NCBI GenBank assembly: GCA_035296705.1
Contig: DATHAL010000058.1
Location: forward strand, 1 to 27,814
Source of the DNA: WHSW01 sp035296705
GTDB taxonomy: Bacteria; Actinomycetota; Thermoleophilia; Solirubrobacterales; 70-9
Direction: 5' to 3'
Length of the DNA: 27,814 bases
Every line of letters begins with the position of its first letter. Within the stretch, counting starts at the first letter, position 1. The notes beneath the pieces were generated by a model. The model was not told the origin of the DNA. It saw only the letters and a program-made list of their open reading frames with translations, and made no database searches. The position numbers and the translations under genes were made by a program. Positions 24,334 through 27,814 of the stretch are shown here, piece by piece.

Positions 24334-27066
24334 ATGACGGCGTCGGCAACAGCTGTCGCCCCGGCTGGCATCGCGCCGCCGGGGCGGCGGCTGGGGCTCG
24401 CACCGTCTCGGGCGCAGGGCCTCGAGCTCCTGGGCGAGCTGCCCGGGTCCGGTTACCGCGAGGCCCCGACGCTGCTTCGCCGGAGCGACGGCCAGCTCAT
24501 CAAGCTCACGCCGCTCCTCTACCACCTCCTCGGCGCGATCGACGGTCATCGGGGTTACGACGAGCTGGCGGAGGAGCTGGGCCACCGTGCAGGCAGGAAC
24601 GTCGCCGCGGACGATGTCCACTTCCTGGTCGAGCGAAAGCTGCGACCGCTGGGGGTGCTCACGGCGCCCGACGGAGCGCAGCCCAACCTCCCACGCGCGA
24701 ACCCGCTGCTGAGGCTCCGCCCGCGGCTCGTCGTCTCGCGCCCTGAGATCACGCGGCGGCTCACGGCGCCCTTTACGTGGCTGTACCACCCGCTGGCCGT
24801 CGTGCCCGCGGTGGCCGCGTTCATCGGGCTGTGCGGCTGGCTCATCGTCGAAAAGGGACTCGCGTCGGCGCTTCATCAGGCCTTCTACGAGCCCGGCCTG
24901 ATCCTCGTCATCTGGGGGCTTGTCGTGCTCTCTGCCGCCTTCCACGAGATCGGCCACGCCGCCGCCTGCCGCTATGGGGGTGCGACACCGGGCGTGATCG
25001 GCGCCGGCCTCTACCTGGTCTGGCCGGCGTTCTACACCGAGGTCAGCGACGCCTATCGACTGAGCCGTGGCGCGAGGCTGCGGGTTGACCTCGGAGGCCT
25101 CTACTTCAGCGCACTGTTCGCGCTCGGAACGGCGGGGCTCTGGGCGCTCACCCACACGGATGCACTGCTCTTGGTGGTCGCGGTCCAGCTCGTGCAGATG
25201 GTGCGCCAGCTGACGCCGTTCATCCGCGCCGACGGCTACCACATCCTCGCCGACCTGACGGGCGTCCCCGACCTCTTCGCTCACATCAAGCCGACGCTGC
25301 TCGCGCTCGTTCCGGCTCGCTGGCGCGGCGGCCGGCGGAGCGCGCTCAAGCCATGGGCGCGCGCGGTAGTCACGCTGTGGGTCGCGGTCACAATCCCGGC
25401 GCTGCTCGCGGTCCTGGGCATGATCGTGCTCTCGCTCCCGCGGCTCGTTGGCACGGCGTTGGACAGCATCGATTTGCGATGGGCAGAGACGCAGGCCTAC
25501 CTGAGCGACGGTGATGTCGCGGGCGTCGTCGCGTCCGCGCTGTCCATCGGGCTCGTCGCCCTTCCCGCCCTTAGCGCGAGCTATCTCCTCATCTACGTCA
25601 GTCAGCGGGTCGGCCGCAAGGTCTGGCGCAATACCGCCGGACGCCCGCGTCTGCGCGCGTTGGCGGCGCTCGTCGGCGCTGGTATCGTCGGCCTGCTCGC
25701 GTGGGCCTGGTGGCCGGGCGCGAATTACCGACCGATCAACGCCGCCGAGCCGGGCTTCATGCCGACCGTCGTCGCGCCGAGCGCCGAGACGCCCGTCACC
25801 CTCACCGCGCTTCAGTGGTTGCCGACGGCGGCGCCGGCGCCGGTGGCGTACGGTGCTCCACTCGTTGCCGGCGCCGCATACGCGCCTGAGGCACCGCCGC
25901 AGGCACCGCTGGAGGCACCGCTGGATGACCTCCCGGGGGCGTCGACCCCGCGCGGCGCGGTCACCGCCCCACCGAAGGGGCCGGAGGAGACGCCGCCGAC
26001 CCAGAGCGCGCTCGGGCCGCCAGAGATGCAGCAGGCCGCCGGCCCGGCGACCCCGTCAGCGTCAGCCACCGGCGCGGCCGATGCGGCCGGGTCCGGTTGG
26101 CCGTTCCCGTTCGATCCGCCGGACCCGCCCGGTGCGGGCGACAACCAAGCGCTGAGCGTGAACACCGCCGACGGCTCGGCTCTGTGGGACTTCGCGTTCT
26201 CGCTCCTGATCGTCAACGAGGATAACTATCTGGACAACGCGAACGAGGCCTACGCCCTCGCGAGCTGCGAGAGCTGCTTCGCCGGCGCTATCGCGTTCCA
26301 AGTGATCCTCATGGTCGGCCAGGTCAGCGAGCTCGCGCCGTTCAACGCCGCCGTCGCCGTCAACTACGAGTGCGCGGGCTGCGTCACGTTCGCCTTCGCC
26401 TATCAGCTCGTGGCTTCAGTCACGGAGATGCCGAGCGACGACGTGCTGGCCGAGCTCCAGCAGGCCTTCGACCGGCTGAGCCAGCTACAGGACCAGGCCG
26501 GGTCGATGAGCCTGCTCGAGATCCTGACCGCGCTCGACGACATTGAGCATGACGTCCTCGACGCAATCGATGAGATCCTCGCTGTCGACAGCCTCGAGTC
26601 GTCCACGGCGGCGTCGCTGTCCGGCGACACCAACGCGGGCATCGACTCGGCGGATGCCTCCACGTCGTCTGATTCCGAGGCCACCACTACAGCGGAGGAC
26701 CAGGGCACTGAAGCGGCGGCCTCCGCGACCTCTGACGTGTCCGGCGGCGGCGAGACGGCCGGTGACACCGCCACCGTCCCGACCGGCGAGGCGACGACCG
26801 AAGCACCGACCTCCCCCACTATCGACTCCACGGATCTGGAGACGACTACGGCCGATCCGACGGCGGGCGAGGACCCGGCGGCCACAACGACCTGCGACTC
26901 CACCTCCGGCGATCCCTGCGCCGGCGAAACCGCCCCGGTGGATTCGGGCACGGCCGACCAGACGACGCCGACTACCACGACGACGACGACCACCACGACG
27001 ACGACCACGACGGACACGGCCGACGGGACCGGGACCGGGACCGACACGACGACGACGACACCGTGA
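24334..27066 (+). CDS. PqqD/RRE-like plus M50 zinc metalloprotease with C-terminal CxxC module
   Basis: The 910-aa membrane protein has four parts. (1) Residues about 28-108 resemble a PqqD/RiPP-recognition-like domain (LPGSGYREAPTLLRRSDGQLIKLTPLLYHLLGAIDG). (2) About 150-460 is a seven-TM M50 core with HEIGH (H204, E205, H208) and a distal ADGYHILADLTGVPDL supplying D300, as in 'putative peptide zinc metalloprotease' (YydH-like) proteins. (3) After a Pro/Ala linker, about 600-705 is a hydrophobic module (NQALSVNTADGSALWDFAF) with C645xxC648 and C680xxC683. (4) A Ser/Thr/Asp-rich tail ends with a 14-Thr run. Parts 3 and 4 should be outside the membrane. ATG 24334 has GAGG 8 nt upstream. Known M50 relatives cleave in or near the membrane; the substrate here may be the upstream 267-aa protein (inference). 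Confidence 0.85.
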   Translation: MTASATAVAPAGIAPPGRRLGLAPSRAQGLELLGELPGSGYREAPTLLRRSDGQLIKLTPLLYHLLGAIDGHRGYDELAEELGHRAGRNVAADDVHFLVERKLRPLGVLTAPDGAQPNLPRANPLLRLRPRLVVSRPEITRRLTAPFTWLYHPLAVVPAVAAFIGLCGWLIVEKGLASALHQAFYEPGLILVIWGLVVLSAAFHEIGHAAACRYGGATPGVIGAGLYLVWPAFYTEVSDAYRLSRGARLRVDLGGLYFSALFALGTAGLWALTHTDALLLVVAVQLVQMVRQLTPFIRADGYHILADLTGVPDLFAHIKPTLLALVPARWRGGRRSALKPWARAVVTLWVAVTIPALLAVLGMIVLSLPRLVGTALDSIDLRWAETQAYLSDGDVAGVVASALSIGLVALPALSASYLLIYVSQRVGRKVWRNTAGRPRLRALAALVGAGIVGLLAWAWWPGANYRPINAAEPGFMPTVVAPSAETPVTLTALQWLPTAAPAPVAYGAPLVAGAAYAPEAPPQAPLEAPLDDLPGASTPRGAVTAPPKGPEETPPTQSALGPPEMQQAAGPATPSASATGAADAAGSGWPFPFDPPDPPGAGDNQALSVNTADGSALWDFAFSLLIVNEDNYLDNANEAYALASCESCFAGAIAFQVILMVGQVSELAPFNAAVAVNYECAGCVTFAFAYQLVASVTEMPSDDVLAELQQAFDRLSQLQDQAGSMSLLEILTALDDIEHDVLDAIDEILAVDSLESSTAASLSGDTNAGIDSADASTSSDSEATTTAEDQGTEAAASATSDVSGGGETAGDTATVPTGEATTEAPTSPTIDSTDLETTTADPTAGEDPAATTTCDSTSGDPCAGETAPVDSGTADQTTPTTTTTTTTTTTTTTDTADGTGTGTDTTTTTP
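26971..27060 (+). repeat. ACN (Thr) codon repeat tract
   Basis: Fourteen consecutive Thr codons (mostly ACG/ACC) at 26971-27012 are followed by three GGGACC units and four more ACG codons. This trinucleotide tract lies at the 3' end of the protease gene and could change length by slippage in steps of one residue. Confidence 0.85.
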
Positions 27067-27095
27067 CCCGCGCCCCACTGCGCCGCGGGCGCGGG
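27067..27095 (+). terminator. Strong hairpin right after the M50 gene
   Basis: Arms CCCGCGCCC (27067-27075) and GGGCGCGGG (27087-27095) give a perfect 9-pair stem with an 11-nt loop, starting at the base after the stop codon. There is no T-run, which is common for high-GC terminators. Confidence 0.6.
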
Positions 27096-27169
27096 CTCGA
27101 GCTCCGGCACGTCGTGCGCCATCACAGGCCGCGCGTCTGACCCGAGCCGGCGCGGCCCGAGCCCGCGCG

Positions 27170-27191
27170 GTGACTGCGTCGACGCCGTCAC
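27170..27191. promoter_or_regulatory. 22-base near-perfect palindrome, possible operator
   Basis: GTGAC and GTCAC flank the perfect inner palindrome GCGTCGACGC with one unmatched base on each side. It lies 76 nt before the small membrane protein gene. It could be a regulator site for the gas-vesicle side or a hairpin. Confidence 0.45.
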
Positions 27192-27212
27192 ATCCGCCGT
27201 GCCTGTCCCGTC

Positions 27213-27270
27213 AAGGAGGTAGAGACGCCAAATGCGGCCGAGCGCCGCGTCAACAAGGAGGCTTCAATGA
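27213..27270 (+). CDS. Possible 12-codon leader ORF
   Basis: AAGGAGG (27213-27219) precedes an ATG at 27232 that opens a frame MRPSAASTRRLQ ending in TGA 27268-27270. That stop overlaps the ATG of the next gene (ATGA), and the second Shine-Dalgarno lies within the leader ORF. The spacing of 12 nt is long. It may couple translation or be chance. Confidence 0.3.
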
Positions 27271-27578
27271 ACCCCGCTGCTTCTCGGACCGAAACGACGT
27301 TCGGCGCCGCCGTGGCGACAACCGGCTTGGGCGTCGTCACGTTGGCCCTGTTCCCGTTCGCGGTCCCGATCCTCGTCCTGACGGTCGTCGCGCTCGTCCC
27401 GCTGCTGCTGCCGGTGATCCTGCTCGCCGCCGCCGGCGCGATCGTCGTGCTTTTGTGGCTCGGCCTCCGTCTGTTCGGCCGCGGCATCCGGCATCTGGGC
27501 CGTCCTCGTGGCGGTGATGCGCCGAGCCGGCCCGCGCCGGTCGCCGTCCCGGCGCAGGAAACGCGGGTCGCCGGTTGA
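27267..27578 (+). CDS. Small membrane protein beside the gas-vesicle locus
   Basis: The 103-aa protein has two close hydrophobic segments (about 18-38 and 40-66; LALFPFAVPILVLTVVALVPLLLPVILLAAAGAIVVLLWLGL), then a basic, Pro/Arg-rich cytoplasmic-type tail (RLFGRGIRHLGRPRGGD). I do not recognise the family. An AAGGAGG at 27255-27261 lies 5 nt before the ATG, so the start is secure. It lies between the M50 unit and the gvpA-like gene, on the same strand, and is followed by a small hairpin (27580-27593). A role in vesicle assembly or in membrane anchoring of the M50 system is possible but unproven. Confidence 0.75.
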   Translation: MNPAASRTETTFGAAVATTGLGVVTLALFPFAVPILVLTVVALVPLLLPVILLAAAGAIVVLLWLGLRLFGRGIRHLGRPRGGDAPSRPAPVAVPAQETRVAG

Positions 27579-27579
27579 G

Positions 27580-27593
27580 GCGGCGCCCGCCGC
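27580..27593 (+). terminator. Small hairpin after the membrane protein gene
   Basis: GCGGC and GCCGC arms with a four-base loop start two bases after the stop. It is short and lacks a T-run, so it may only attenuate read-through to the gvp gene. Confidence 0.25.
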
Positions 27594-27604
27594 TCGGATG
27601 CCGC

Positions 27605-27630
27605 CGTTATCGGACCCAGTCTCGCGGGTA
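27605..27630 (+). promoter_or_regulatory. Weaker SigB/SigF-like element before gvpA
   Basis: CGTTA (27605-27609), a 16-nt spacer and GGGTA (27626-27630) keep the same spacing and -10 as the promoter at 23414, with a poorer -35. It lies 45 nt before ATG 27676. Confidence 0.35.
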
Positions 27631-27675
27631 GCGGAGGCCTAAGCGTCGCGGAGTACCAAGGAAGGATCCATCCAG

Positions 27676-27814
27676 ATGGCCACGTCAATGCAGCGGAGCG
27701 GCGGGACACAGCCCTATCGTGGGGGGAGCGGGTACGTGGCGCGCTCGTCCTCGAGCGGTCTGTACGACGTACTCGAACTGATCCTGGACAAGGGACTCGT
27801 GATCGACATCTTCG
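27676..27814 (+). CDS. gvpA: Gas vesicle protein GvpA/GvpJ-family, 3' truncated by window
   Basis: The first 46 codons are visible. After a variable N-terminus (MATSMQRSGGTQPYRGGSGYVARSSS) comes GLYDVLELILDKGLVIDIF, the first amphipathic helix of the GvpA-type gas vesicle shell protein. In actinobacterial GvpA the sequence continues with a similar VRVSLVGIE segment. The N-terminal extension of about 26 residues before the core is longer than in cyanobacterial GvpA but common in actinobacterial ones. It could also be GvpJ, M or S, paralogues with the same start. An AAGGAAGGA sequence upstream serves as ribosome binding site. The rest of the gene, and probably more gvp genes, lie beyond the window. 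Confidence 0.85.
   Translation, partial: MATSMQRSGGTQPYRGGSGYVARSSSSGLYDVLELILDKGLVIDIF

Noticed and set aside
24202..25284. 360-aa minus-strand frame opposite the M50 gene
   Set aside because: Antisense to a gene with clear HEIGH and DGYH motifs; composition is typical of a shadow.
26971..27060. CRISPR-like repeats
   Set aside because: The repeats are trinucleotides inside a coding frame with no spacers.
26403..27191. Val/Ser-rich minus-strand frame over the protease tail
   Set aside because: It is the complement of the Thr-codon repeat; its low complexity comes from the repeat.

Overview
The window is GC-rich and gene-dense. Gene content and order point to an actinobacterium. The order pdxS-pdxT-(peptidase)-yebC-ruvC-ruvA-ruvB-secD/F-rel on the minus strand matches the conserved actinobacterial chromosomal block. 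A SecD-SecF fusion, no yajC, and recJ where apt usually lies suggest a deep-branching lineage; Thermoleophilia/Solirubrobacterales is my best guess, from general resemblance only.

Left part (1-18660). Almost all genes are on the minus strand. In transcription order from the right: a secreted TIM-barrel-like protein and an RpiR-type regulator; a secreted coiled-coil NlpC/P60 hydrolase; pdxS-pdxT (PLP synthase) with an M29 aminopeptidase; yebC; ruvC-ruvA-ruvB (Holliday junction resolution); a zinc-ribbon/PAS protein, a fused SecDF and a small membrane protein; recJ and a bifunctional Rel. An OsmC-like peroxidase is divergent from recJ. Many neighbours overlap by 1-4 bases, which suggests translational coupling. 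Several first genes have an extended -10 hexamer 6-9 nt before the start codon and no Shine-Dalgarno, which suggests leaderless mRNAs.

Middle (18660-23040). An acyl/4-coumarate-CoA ligase is divergent from a deazaflavin (F420)-dependent reductase-family gene, which is followed by an MMPL/RND exporter. Behind the exporter lies a 463-base stretch with decayed coding fragments on the minus strand.

Right part (23400-27814). This accessory region is the most interesting. A SigB/SigF-like promoter (GGTTT-N16-GGGTA) precedes a two-gene unit. The first gene encodes a 267-aa Ala/Asp-rich protein with an internal duplication and no signal peptide. The second encodes a 910-aa membrane protein with a PqqD/RRE-like N-terminus, an M50-type HEIGH zinc-protease core, a C-terminal module with two CxxC pairs and a Thr-rich tail. 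Then come a small membrane protein and the start of a GvpA gas-vesicle gene, cut by the window edge, which has a second, weaker SigF-like element. The two-gene unit looks like a protease/modifier with its likely substrate. I know of no described function for it, and its placement beside a gas-vesicle locus under a similar promoter suggests stress-linked co-regulation.
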